Origin: Pedobacter sp. UBA1654
GTDB taxonomy: Bacteria > Bacteroidota > Bacteroidia > Sphingobacteriales > Sphingobacteriaceae
Assembly: GCA_002320935.1 (NCBI GenBank)
Contig: DCLG01000103.1
Location: 22,236-27,869, forward strand
Direction of reading: 5' to 3'
DNA: 5,634 bases
A program made the position numbers and the translations under genes. Every line of letters begins with the position of its first letter. Position 1 is the stretch's first letter. Shown piece after piece: positions 1-5,634 of this stretch. Below the pieces are notes generated by a model. The model did not search any database. It had not been told where the DNA came from and worked only from the letters and a program-made list of their open reading frames with translations.

Positions 1-21
1 TTTATACATGATATTTTAGAG

Positions 22-48
22 GGCTCCGCAATGCGGGGCCTTTCTTTT
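22..48 (+). terminator. Rho-independent terminator of a gene off the left edge
   Basis: An 8-pair stem, GGCTCCGC (22-29) with GCGGGGCC (33-40), including one G-U pair, closes a 3-base AAT loop and is followed at once by TTTCTTTT. This is a classic intrinsic terminator for rightward transcription. No gene end is visible in the first 21 bases, so it probably serves a + strand gene that ends before the window. It insulates the lipoprotein gene from upstream transcription. Confidence 0.8.
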
Positions 49-69
49 GCAACAAAAAGGCTACAGGAT

Positions 70-99
70 TTTGACCAGGTCGTATATTTTGTAACTTTT
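70..99 (+). promoter_or_regulatory. Candidate Bacteroidota-type promoter for the PKD lipoprotein gene
   Basis: TTTG at 70-73 (preceded by another T) is followed after 18 bases by TAACTTTT at 92-99, which matches 7 of 8 positions of the Bacteroidota -7 element TAnnTTTG. The known spacing in this phylum is about 17-23 bases. Transcription would start near 105, giving a leader of roughly 14 bases before the ATG at 119. The overlapping TATATTTTG at 83-91 is a second -7-like string but has no TTTG at the right distance. The call is inference from consensus matching; AT-rich DNA yields such matches by chance. Confidence 0.4.
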
Positions 100-118
100 A
101 CAAAAATTAACGCGTATC

Positions 119-895
119 ATGAAGAAAGCTTACCTACTACTCACACTTTTTACATTAACCTTTGCCGGGTGTAAAAAAGACCAGCCAAGTCCAGAACCTG
201 TTGCCGATTTTTCTATTGGGGATCCAAATGTCTCAAGCTTTGTACGCAGAGATGAGTTCTGGGGTATTCCTGTAAATGAATCGAAAAATGCAATTTCCTA
301 TCTCTGGGATTTTGGAGACGGAAGAACAAGCACGGAGAAAGCACCTGCTATTCAATACAGCGAACCCGGAACATACATACTCAGCATGACGGTAACGAAC
401 GCTGATGGCATTACATCTACTACAAGAAAGACCATAACGATTTTAAAACCTTTTCTTAAGAACTTCATCATAGAAGACCTATCAGGCTGGCAGGGGTTCA
501 ACTTTCATACTTTGAGAAAATTTAAAGGGGGAGATGTTTGGGTGGAAATTTATAAACCACTGGAAGGTAAAGCATATACCATACAACCAAACTCTTTGTA
601 CGATTATCCGCTTTATTACAAAAGTGCCGTAATTAAGAATGTGCCCGCCAATGCACCAGATTCAATTGTTATTGATGTTAATGAAGCAATTGGGTTAGCT
701 GGCATAAATGGCCAACAAACAAGATATGTGTTTACGGTTTTTGTAAGAGATACTGAGGGTACCCACGTGCTTGTCAGCTCCGATTTTACCGGGCATGCAT
801 CAGGTACCAGGCCTACCGATTGGGACCTGCTAACTTATAACTGGAAAAAAGGATATGGTGGGTCCGCTGCTTCCTTAACCTATACCTACAAATAA
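119..895 (+). CDS. PKD-domain lipoprotein with an unassigned C-terminal domain
   Basis: This 258-residue protein begins with a lipoprotein signal peptide: MKK, a hydrophobic stretch at 4-16, then a lipobox-like FAGC with the lipidated Cys at residue 18. The residues after the Cys (KKD) resemble the charged export signal that sends many Bacteroidota lipoproteins to the cell surface, so an outer-membrane, possibly surface-exposed location is likely. Residues about 28-108 form a PKD (Ig-like beta-sandwich) domain, recognised by YLWDFGDG at 61-68 and the PGTYILSMTVTNADG strand pair at 83-97. Residues about 112-258 are rich in aromatic and beta-strand-like segments and I do not recognise them; a carbohydrate- or protein-binding beta domain is conceivable but unproven. 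No catalytic motif is visible. The start is the first ATG in frame and gives a complete signal peptide; no Shine-Dalgarno precedes it, as is usual in this phylum. It appears to be transcribed alone, between two terminators. Confidence 0.85.
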   Translation: MKKAYLLLTLFTLTFAGCKKDQPSPEPVADFSIGDPNVSSFVRRDEFWGIPVNESKNAISYLWDFGDGRTSTEKAPAIQYSEPGTYILSMTVTNADGITSTTRKTITILKPFLKNFIIEDLSGWQGFNFHTLRKFKGGDVWVEIYKPLEGKAYTIQPNSLYDYPLYYKSAVIKNVPANAPDSIVIDVNEAIGLAGINGQQTRYVFTVFVRDTEGTHVLVSSDFTGHASGTRPTDWDLLTYNWKKGYGGSAASLTYTYK

Positions 896-915
896 ACGTA
901 GGCAGCCAATTTTAC

Positions 916-963
916 AGTTAAACAGATTAATAAACAGTCATTTAGTCTGTTTAACTTCTTTTT
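916..963 (+). terminator. AT-rich hairpin terminator after the lipoprotein gene
   Basis: Bases 916-926 (AGTTAAACAGA) and 946-956 (TCTGTTTAACT) are perfect inverted repeats. The stem can grow inward to 15 pairs (916-930 with 942-956, one G-U), with an 11-base loop, and is followed by TCTTTTT (957-963). Its position 21 bases after the lipoprotein stop and the T run fit an intrinsic terminator. The stem is poor in G-C pairs, so efficiency is uncertain, and read-through into clpB or an operator role cannot be excluded. Confidence 0.6.
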
Positions 964-990
964 AAAAGACAGTTTTTCATAGTCAGCATT

Positions 991-1029
991 TATATAGCCG
1001 GTGGCATCTGTTTTGTGCCAGGCTGTGTA
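991..1029 (+). promoter_or_regulatory. Hairpin overlapping the clpB translation start
   Basis: Bases 991-999 (TATATAGCC) pair with 1021-1029 (GGCTGTGTA), and 1002-1006 (TGGCA) pair with 1016-1020 (TGCCA). A 2-base GG bulge (1000-1001) separates the two stems and the loop is TCTGTTTTG (1007-1015). That makes 14 pairs, two of them G-U, with the last pair using the A of the clpB ATG. The leader is G/T-rich and structured, unlike the open A-rich leaders usual in Bacteroidota. If it lies in the mRNA it would mask the ribosome landing site, as RNA thermometers do in other heat-shock genes. It could equally be a DNA operator, or TATATA (991-996) could be a -10-like box, in which case the transcript would lack the 5' arm. 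The pairing is seen; the function is inference. Confidence 0.4.
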
Positions 1030-3638
1030 TGAACTTCAACAACTTTACAATCAAAGCCCAGGAAGCAGTTCAACAGGCTTCAGCAATAACCGAAGGCAAT
1101 CAGCAACAGGCTATTGAGACCGCACACCTACTTAAAGGTTTGCTAAATGTTGATGAGAACGTGGTTTCTTACGTATTGAAGAAGCTGAACGTTAATTTAA
1201 ATGTACTTAACCAGTATCTGGATGCCCAGATCAGTAAATACCCGAAAGTTAGTGGTAGTAACATCTATCTTTCTTCGGGGGCCAATACCGCTTTGCAGAA
1301 AGCACAATCATACCTTAAAGAATTTAAAGACGAGTTCGTATCCGTTGAGCACCTGCTGCTTGGCATTCTCGCTGCGAATGATAATACCTCCAAACTACTT
1401 AAGGACATGGGGGTAAATGAAAAAGACCTTAAAACGGCAATCGTTTCACTTCGCGGCGACAACCGAGTTACCGATCAGAATGCCGAAGCAACTTATAATG
1501 CTTTAAATAAGTATGCGCGCAACTTGAACGAGTACGCAGAATCCGGTAAACTGGATCCGGTGATTGGTCGTGATGAGGAAATCAGACGGGTGATCCAGAT
1601 CCTATCCCGTAGAACGAAAAACAACCCGATCCTGATCGGTGAGCCCGGCGTTGGTAAGACCGCAATAGCTGAAGGTATCGCCTTCCGAATCATCAAAGGT
1701 GATGTACCGGAAAACCTGAAAACAAAAACCGTGTTCTCCCTTGATATGGGTGCCCTGATTGCAGGCGCCAAGTATAAAGGAGAATTCGAGGAGCGATTGA
1801 AGGCCGTTGTAAAAGAGGTACAACAAAGTGAAGGCGACATCATCATGTTCATTGACGAAATTCACACCTTAGTTGGTGCTGGTGGTGGTGAAGGTGCGAT
1901 GGATGCCGCAAACATCCTTAAGCCTGCCCTCGCCCGCGGTGAGTTACGCGCTATTGGGGCCACTACGTTAGACGAGTACCAGAAATACTTTGAAAAAGAT
2001 AAGGCGCTGGAAAGACGTTTCCAAAAGGTAAACGTAGACGAACCGGATACCCAGGACGCGATCTCCATTTTACGTGGTCTGAAGGAACGTTACGAAACAC
2101 ACCACAAGGTGCGGATTAAGGACGAGGCGATCATCGCTGCTGTGGAGTTATCGCAGCGCTATATCTCCGACAGGTTCTTACCCGATAAGGCGATTGACCT
2201 GATGGATGAAGCGGCATCTAAGCTTCGACTGGAGATGGACAGCGTTCCAGAAAATGTAGACGAGCTTGACCGCAGGATCATGCAACTGGAAATTGAACGC
2301 GAAGCCATCAAGCGTGAAAACGACGAGAAAAAGGTTGCTTCTCTAGGTGAAGAAATCGCCAACCTTTCTGCAGAGCGTGATGAACTTAAAGCTAAGTGGC
2401 AGGCAGAAAAGGATCAGGTGGAACTGGTTAACAGTTTATCTGAACAGATCGAGAACTACAAACTGGAAGCTGCACAGGCGGAACGAGCTGGTGATTATGG
2501 TCGTGTTGCCGAGATCCGCTACGGTAAGATCAAAGAGGCGCAGGATAAGGCGGCACAGGTGAAAGCTGAACTGGAGAGTCAGCAGGCTGAAAGCCGTATG
2601 CTTAAAGAAGAGGTTACTGCCGATGATATTGCTGGTGTAGTTGCCCGCTGGACCGGAATTCCTGTAACGAAGCTCATTGCGAGCGAACGTGCAAAATTAC
2701 TGCACCTGGAAGATGAGCTGCACAAGCGTGTTGCTGGTCAGGACGAAGCCATAGAGGCCATCTCTGATGCCATTCGCCGTTCACGCGCTGGATTGCAGGA
2801 TAAGCGTAAGCCAATTGGTTCATTCATCTTCCTCGGAACTACTGGTGTGGGTAAAACGGAGCTTGCTAAAGCACTTGCAGAATTCCTGTTTAATGATGAA
2901 AACGCGATGACCAGAATTGACATGAGTGAGTACCAGGAACGTCATGCTGTGTCCAGATTGATTGGTGCGCCTCCGGGATATGTTGGTTACGATGAAGGTG
3001 GTCAGCTTACCGAGGCTGTCCGCAGGAAGCCCTACTCTGTGGTACTGCTCGATGAAATCGAAAAAGCACATCCGGATGTCTTCAATATCCTGCTGCAGGT
3101 ACTTGATGATGGGCGCCTCACCGACAACAAAGGTCGTTTGGTAAACTTTAAGAATACCATCATCATCATGACCTCCAATATTGGTTCGCACCTGATTCAA
3201 GAGAACTTTAAGGATCTGATAGATGAAAATAGGGACAGACTCATTGCTAAAACTAGAAATGAAGTGTTTGAGCTGTTGAAACAGACCATCAGGCCGGAAT
3301 TCCTGAACCGTATAGACGAATTGATCATGTTTACGCCGCTTAACCGCAATGAGATCAGAGACATTGTTACGCTGCAGTTTAGGCATGTGCAGGATACATT
3401 GAAAGATATGGGTGTAGAAATTGAGGCCTCTGAGGAAGCTTTAGACTGGCTCGCCGAACTGGGTTACGACCCACAGTTTGGTGCACGACCTTTGAAAAGG
3501 GTCATTCAGAAACGTATACTAAATGAACTTTCCAAAGAAATCCTCGCCGGGAATATCGACAAAGACAGCAAAATTAAACTGGACATGTTCGATCACAAGT
3601 TTGTGTTTCTGAATATGAACCCAGAACCAATTGTTTAA
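1029..3638 (+). CDS. clpB: ATP-dependent disaggregase ClpB (Hsp100)
   Basis: ClpB is a cytosolic hexameric AAA+ machine that pulls polypeptides out of aggregates together with DnaK/DnaJ/GrpE. The 869-residue product is full length (E. coli ClpB is 857). Visible in order: the N domain of two Clp_N repeats (about 1-145); NBD1 with Walker A GEPGVGKT (204-211), pore loop [11 protein letters not shown] (246-256), Walker B FIDE (274-277) and arginine fingers R329/R330; the coiled-coil middle domain (about 405-525), which separates ClpB from ClpA; NBD2 with Walker A GTTGVGKT (603-610), pore loop GYVGY (650-654), Walker B LLDE (673-676) and sensor 2 GARPLKR (818-824). The ClpP-docking IGL/IGF loop of ClpA/ClpX type is not seen, fitting a chaperone and not a protease subunit. 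All key residues are present. The start gives the usual [16 protein letters not shown]-terminus; no Shine-Dalgarno precedes it. It appears monocistronic, with a strong terminator 13 bases after the stop. Confidence 0.98.
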   Translation: MNFNNFTIKAQEAVQQASAITEGNQQQAIETAHLLKGLLNVDENVVSYVLKKLNVNLNVLNQYLDAQISKYPKVSGSNIYLSSGANTALQKAQSYLKEFKDEFVSVEHLLLGILAANDNTSKLLKDMGVNEKDLKTAIVSLRGDNRVTDQNAEATYNALNKYARNLNEYAESGKLDPVIGRDEEIRRVIQILSRRTKNNPILIGEPGVGKTAIAEGIAFRIIKGDVPENLKTKTVFSLDMGALIAGAKYKGEFEERLKAVVKEVQQSEGDIIMFIDEIHTLVGAGGGEGAMDAANILKPALARGELRAIGATTLDEYQKYFEKDKALERRFQKVNVDEPDTQDAISILRGLKERYETHHKVRIKDEAIIAAVELSQRYISDRFLPDKAIDLMDEAASKLRLEMDSVPENVDELDRRIMQLEIEREAIKRENDEKKVASLGEEIANLSAERDELKAKWQAEKDQVELVNSLSEQIENYKLEAAQAERAGDYGRVAEIRYGKIKEAQDKAAQVKAELESQQAESRMLKEEVTADDIAGVVARWTGIPVTKLIASERAKLLHLEDELHKRVAGQDEAIEAISDAIRRSRAGLQDKRKPIGSFIFLGTTGVGKTELAKALAEFLFNDENAMTRIDMSEYQERHAVSRLIGAPPGYVGYDEGGQLTEAVRRKPYSVVLLDEIEKAHPDVFNILLQVLDDGRLTDNKGRLVNFKNTIIIMTSNIGSHLIQENFKDLIDENRDRLIAKTRNEVFELLKQTIRPEFLNRIDELIMFTPLNRNEIRDIVTLQFRHVQDTLKDMGVEIEASEEALDWLAELGYDPQFGARPLKRVIQKRILNELSKEILAGNIDKDSKIKLDMFDHKFVFLNMNPEPIV

Positions 3639-3651
3639 TAGGTTTTCTGTG

Positions 3652-3687
3652 AAACGCCCGCATTTAGCCATGCGGGCGTTTTCTTTT
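3652..3687 (+). terminator. Strong rho-independent terminator of clpB
   Basis: AAACGCCCGCAT (3652-3663) and ATGCGGGCGTTT (3670-3681) form a perfect 12-pair stem with a 6-base loop (TTAGCC), followed by a T-rich tail (TCTTTT, 3682-3687). The A run on the 5' side means it could also work for leftward transcription, but no leftward gene is seen to its right before 4809. Confidence 0.92.
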
Positions 3688-4088
3688 ATGCGCTGTTCTG
3701 ATCAGCGCTGTGGTTGGGGGTCAAGGTGATCCTTGTAGCGAGTATGCCAGACATCAACCAGCTGTGATTACAGGCAAGCAGCTTTCGGACGCTGTGTCAG
3801 TTTGAGTGTCAAAACAGGCAACTAAACAACTGACAATTATTCAAAATTAGTCAACTATTATAAACACTGGCATTGTTCCATTTAATATATGTAACGGCTT
3901 TGTGTCATTTTAAAATAATAAAGGTCACTCTTGATTTTTTTAGTTTGCTAAGCCTTAGAGTATTACAAAAAGCAGGCTCCATTGATATTTGCAGGAGGTT
4001 ATCCTTTGGCACAGCTATTGACTATATGACATCGTTGGTCAGGATATAAAAAAGATTAAGACCACATTGAACATTAAAATTTAAGAAA
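3688..4088. other. Gene-free interval between clpB and the beta-barrel gene
   Basis: No convincing gene lies in these about 400 bases. Composition changes sharply: about 3690-3820 is roughly 53% G+C (hand count), while about 3831-3970 is roughly 26%. The GC-rich part holds several short inverted repeats: GCGCTG/CAGCGC (3690-3695/3703-3708), CAAGG/CCTTG (3722-3726/3731-3735), CTGT/ACAG (3762-3765/3770-3773) and TGTCAGTT/AACTGACA (3795-3802/3828-3835). None is followed by a T run. The AT-rich part should hold the promoter of the beta-barrel gene, but no TTTG/TAnnTTTG pair with correct spacing was found. Partial matches are TTAGTTTG (3940-3947) and GATATTTG (3984-3991), each lacking a -33 element. 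An isolated AGGAGG occurs at 3993-3998 without a matching gene. Confidence 0.6.
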
Positions 4089-4697
4089 ATGAAAAAGTTA
4101 TTATTATCAATTTTTGCAGTAGCTGCTTTAGGTTTTAGTACTCAGGCACAAACAGAAAAAGGAAAAATCATTTTAGGTGGTAACCTTGCATTCGATAGTC
4201 AGAAAAGTGACGCTGCTAATGCTAAAGCAAACACCAGCTTCGAAATTGTACCAAGTGTAGGTTACTTTGTTGGCGACAACATTGCAGTAGGTACTGGTAT
4301 TGGTTACAGCTACGATAAGAACATTGGCAATACGAAAACTGAAGCGTTTGTAGTAAGTCCATTTGGTCGCTACTACACTAACATCTCAGAACAGTTTAAA
4401 TTCTTCGGTCAACTTGCGGTTCCAATGCAGTTTGGATCGGCTCACAGTGTAGACGCACAGGGTGATGAAGGTGCTAAAATTGGTAACTCTACCCAGATTG
4501 GTGTAGCACTATCTCCTGGTTTTGCATTCTTCCCAACCAAGAAAATTGGTATTGAATTAGCCTTAAACGGTTTAAGCTACAACAACTACCGTGTTAAAGA
4601 TGCGAATGAAAATGATGTTAAAGGCGCAGGTTATGACAACGTAAGTTTCGGAACTAACTTTTTCGCTCCTAAATTGGGTATCCAATTTCATTTTTAA
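4089..4697 (+). CDS. Small outer-membrane beta-barrel protein
   Basis: The 202-residue product has a Sec signal peptide (MKK, hydrophobic 4-16) with a likely signal peptidase I cut after TQA at residue 20. The mature part is a series of amphipathic strand-like segments separated by polar turns (about 26-36, 50-60, 64-75, 84-97, 102-116, 132-146, 152-164, 184-202), enough for an eight-stranded barrel. It ends in IQFHF, and a terminal Phe is the usual recognition signal for the BAM insertion machinery. This matches the small porin/OmpA-barrel-like family common in Bacteroidota (outer membrane beta-barrel, OMP_b-brl type); the exact function, such as structural, adhesive or small-solute passage, cannot be read from sequence. 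There is no OmpA peptidoglycan-binding domain. The start codon follows an A-rich TTAAGAAA leader with no Shine-Dalgarno, typical of the phylum. It appears monocistronic, with a terminator 60 bases downstream. Confidence 0.85.
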   Translation: MKKLLLSIFAVAALGFSTQAQTEKGKIILGGNLAFDSQKSDAANAKANTSFEIVPSVGYFVGDNIAVGTGIGYSYDKNIGNTKTEAFVVSPFGRYYTNISEQFKFFGQLAVPMQFGSAHSVDAQGDEGAKIGNSTQIGVALSPGFAFFPTKKIGIELALNGLSYNNYRVKDANENDVKGAGYDNVSFGTNFFAPKLGIQFHF

Positions 4698-4720
4698 CAA
4701 ACACAACACACAATAAATCC

Positions 4721-4755
4721 GCTGGCTGATGGTCTGTCATGTGATTGAAGCCAGC
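4721..4755 (+). repeat. Inverted repeat abutting the shared terminator
   Basis: GCTGGCT (4721-4727) and AGCCAGC (4749-4755) form a perfect 7-pair stem with a 21-base loop, lying in the 3' untranslated region of the beta-barrel gene. The 3' arm touches the A run that opens the terminator, so the transcript could end in two stacked hairpins. It may stabilise the mRNA 3' end or add to termination; this is inference. Confidence 0.4.
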
Positions 4756-4757
4756 AA

Positions 4758-4790
4758 AAAAAAAGCATCCTTATTATGGATGCTTTTTTT
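4758..4790. terminator. Bidirectional terminator between convergent genes
   Basis: A run of nine A (4756-4764) and GCATCC (4765-4770), loop TTATTAT (4771-4777), then GGATGC (4778-4783) and seven T (4784-4790). The stem core is six pairs and extends through A-T pairs to 13. Read rightward, the T run follows the hairpin and ends the beta-barrel transcript; read leftward, the A run becomes a T run and ends the S9 peptidase transcript, whose stop codon is at 4809-4811. One element thus serves both genes. Confidence 0.9.
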
Positions 4791-4808
4791 ATTGGTACAG
4801 AATTTTAG

Positions 4809-5634
4809 TTATTTCTTTTTGCCGTTCCGTTCTCTTTCGCGGTCTATCTCCACAATATCTACTTTGTCTGAGTTCTCAAAATCTCCGATCAGGTATTTGT
4901 TAAAGTGATCTGCAAGTTTCCAAAAAGCATATTCGGTTAGATCTCCAAAGCCGTGGCGCTGACCGGGCAGTATCACAAACTCGAAGCGTTTACCTGCTTT
5001 CATCAGCTCATTAGCAAGTCTGATCGTATTTGCCGGGTGAACGTTGTTATCGATGTCTCCTGTCATGATCATTAGATGCCCTTTCAGGTTTGCCGCAAGT
5101 TCAGGATTCTTGTCTATGCTGTAAGTAAATGTGGTATCGCCTTTTGAGTCTACGACCTCTTTCACGCCGTGGTGTTTTTCACTCCACCAACGATTGTAAA
5201 TGCTGTTATCGTGGTTACCAGCTTTGGACACTGCGACTTTAAAGAAGTCCGGATAAACCAGCATTGCTGCTGTAGACATAAATCCCCCTCCAGAATGCCC
5301 GGTAATACCTACCCTACTTGCATCAATGAAGTCATGACGCGCTGCAAGTTGTTCTACAGCGGCTTTTTTGTCCGCCAAGCCGTAGTCACGCAGGTTTCCG
5401 TAACCGAAGGTATGGTACCATTTTGAGCGGGCGGGATTTCCACCGCGGTTACCAACTGACACGACAATGTAGCCAAGTTGTGCCAGACGATCGGTATTGT
5501 CCATGCTTTTGGTAAATGCCTTGTTTACCGCTTCAGTCTGTGGGCCCGGATATACATACTCAATAATTGGATATTTCTTGTTCGGATCAAAGTCAAAGGG
5601 CTTGTACATTACACCGTAAATGTCGGTTACTCCG
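4809..5634 (-). CDS. S9-family (DPP-IV-like) serine peptidase, C-terminal part
   Basis: This is the catalytic alpha/beta-hydrolase end of a prolyl-oligopeptidase-family peptidase, which cleaves short peptides, often after proline, usually exported to the periplasm or outer surface in Bacteroidota. The frame stays open through the right edge: eight codons reading GVTDIYGV precede the Met whose codon is 5607-5609, so that Met is internal and the gene is cut by the window. Counting from that Met, the catalytic triad is complete: Ser106 in GHSGGG (codon 5292-5294), Asp187 in GDIDNNVHP and His219 in GQRHGF. The segments YPIIEYVYPGPQ, GNRGGNPARSKWYH and YGNLRDYGLADKK are hallmarks of this family. 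The N-terminal beta-propeller and any signal peptide lie off the window. The protein ends in a charged tail (DRERERNGKKK). About 274 residues are visible; related enzymes are around 700-850 long. The exact substrate is unknown. Confidence 0.92.
   Translation of the reverse strand, partial: GVTDIYGVMYKPFDFDPNKKYPIIEYVYPGPQTEAVNKAFTKSMDNTDRLAQLGYIVVSVGNRGGNPARSKWYHTFGYGNLRDYGLADKKAAVEQLAARHDFIDASRVGITGHSGGGFMSTAAMLVYPDFFKVAVSKAGNHDNSIYNRWWSEKHHGVKEVVDSKGDTTFTYSIDKNPELAANLKGHLMIMTGDIDNNVHPANTIRLANELMKAGKRFEFVILPGQRHGFGDLTEYAFWKLADHFNKYLIGDFENSDKVDIVEIDRERERNGKKK

Noticed and set aside
603..610. ClpB residue numbers: second Walker A reads GTTGVGKT where E. coli has GPTGVGKT, considered as an active-site change
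   Set aside because: The invariant GxxxxGKT frame is intact and, to my knowledge, Thr at this position is common in Bacteroidota ClpB. (Coordinates here are protein residues of ClpB, corresponding to DNA about 2835-2858.)
1493..1852. 119-codon open frame on the minus strand inside clpB
   Set aside because: Antisense to the Walker A/B region of NBD1; serine/arginine-rich low-complexity translation typical of a shadow frame.
2820..3386. 188-codon open frame on the minus strand inside clpB
   Set aside because: It lies wholly antisense to NBD2 of ClpB, whose conserved motifs fix the true frame; it has no domain signature, and long antisense frames are common over conserved coding DNA.
3709..3800. 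Three copies of GCTGTG in the interval after clpB, considered as a repeat array
   Set aside because: The six-base string recurs without regular spacing or shared flanks, so it is not a CRISPR or iteron array.
3752..3843. Minus-strand frame reading like a short cysteine-containing leader (…SCLVACFDTQTDTASESCLPVITAG)
   Set aside because: No start codon at its beginning, only about 29 codons between two stops, and no continuation. The lipobox-like look is probably chance.
3668..3850. Open reading in the + frame through the GC-rich island (…GDPCSEYARHQPAVITGKQLSDAVSV, stop at 3803, then readable again to 3848)
   Set aside because: It starts inside the clpB terminator, has no ATG, is broken by a stop, and resembles no family I recognise. 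It could be a gene remnant but the evidence is too thin to annotate.
5169..5426. 85-codon open frame on the plus strand over the peptidase gene
   Set aside because: Antisense to the catalytic Ser region of the S9 peptidase, which is strongly conserved; no independent support.

Overview
The window looks like chromosomal DNA of a Bacteroidota bacterium, most likely of the Sphingobacteriaceae (Pedobacter-like). This rests on four things: protein style (a PKD-domain lipoprotein with an acidic/basic tail after its lipobox, a ClpB starting [15 protein letters not shown], a DPP-IV-type S9 peptidase with the GHSGGG motif), the lack of Shine-Dalgarno sequences before the genes, A-rich leaders, and a candidate promoter of the Bacteroidota TTTG / TAnnTTTG type before the first gene. 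The assignment is by family resemblance only; no search was run.

Layout from left to right: a rho-independent terminator of a gene lying off the left edge (22-48); a candidate promoter (70-99) and a PKD-domain lipoprotein gene (119-895, +); an AT-rich terminator-like hairpin (916-963); clpB (1029-3638, +), preceded by a 14-pair dyad that runs into its start codon, and followed by a strong GC-rich terminator (3652-3687); a gene-free stretch of about 400 bases (3688-4088) split into a GC-rich half with several small inverted repeats and an AT-rich half; a small outer-membrane beta-barrel protein gene (4089-4697, +); a bidirectional terminator (4758-4790) shared with the convergent 3' end of an S9-family serine peptidase gene (4809-5634, -), whose N-terminal part lies beyond the right edge.

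The genes appear to be separate transcription units: each has its own terminator or large spacing, and there are no overlaps. Three of the four products belong to the cell envelope or are probably exported (lipoprotein, beta-barrel, S9 peptidase), and one is the cytosolic disaggregase ClpB. There is no evidence that they form a functional system. I found no mobile element, CRISPR array, tRNA or rRNA. The window is mostly ordinary; the observation most worth checking is the hairpin over the clpB translation start, which could be a post-transcriptional (possibly temperature-responsive) control element or a DNA-level operator.
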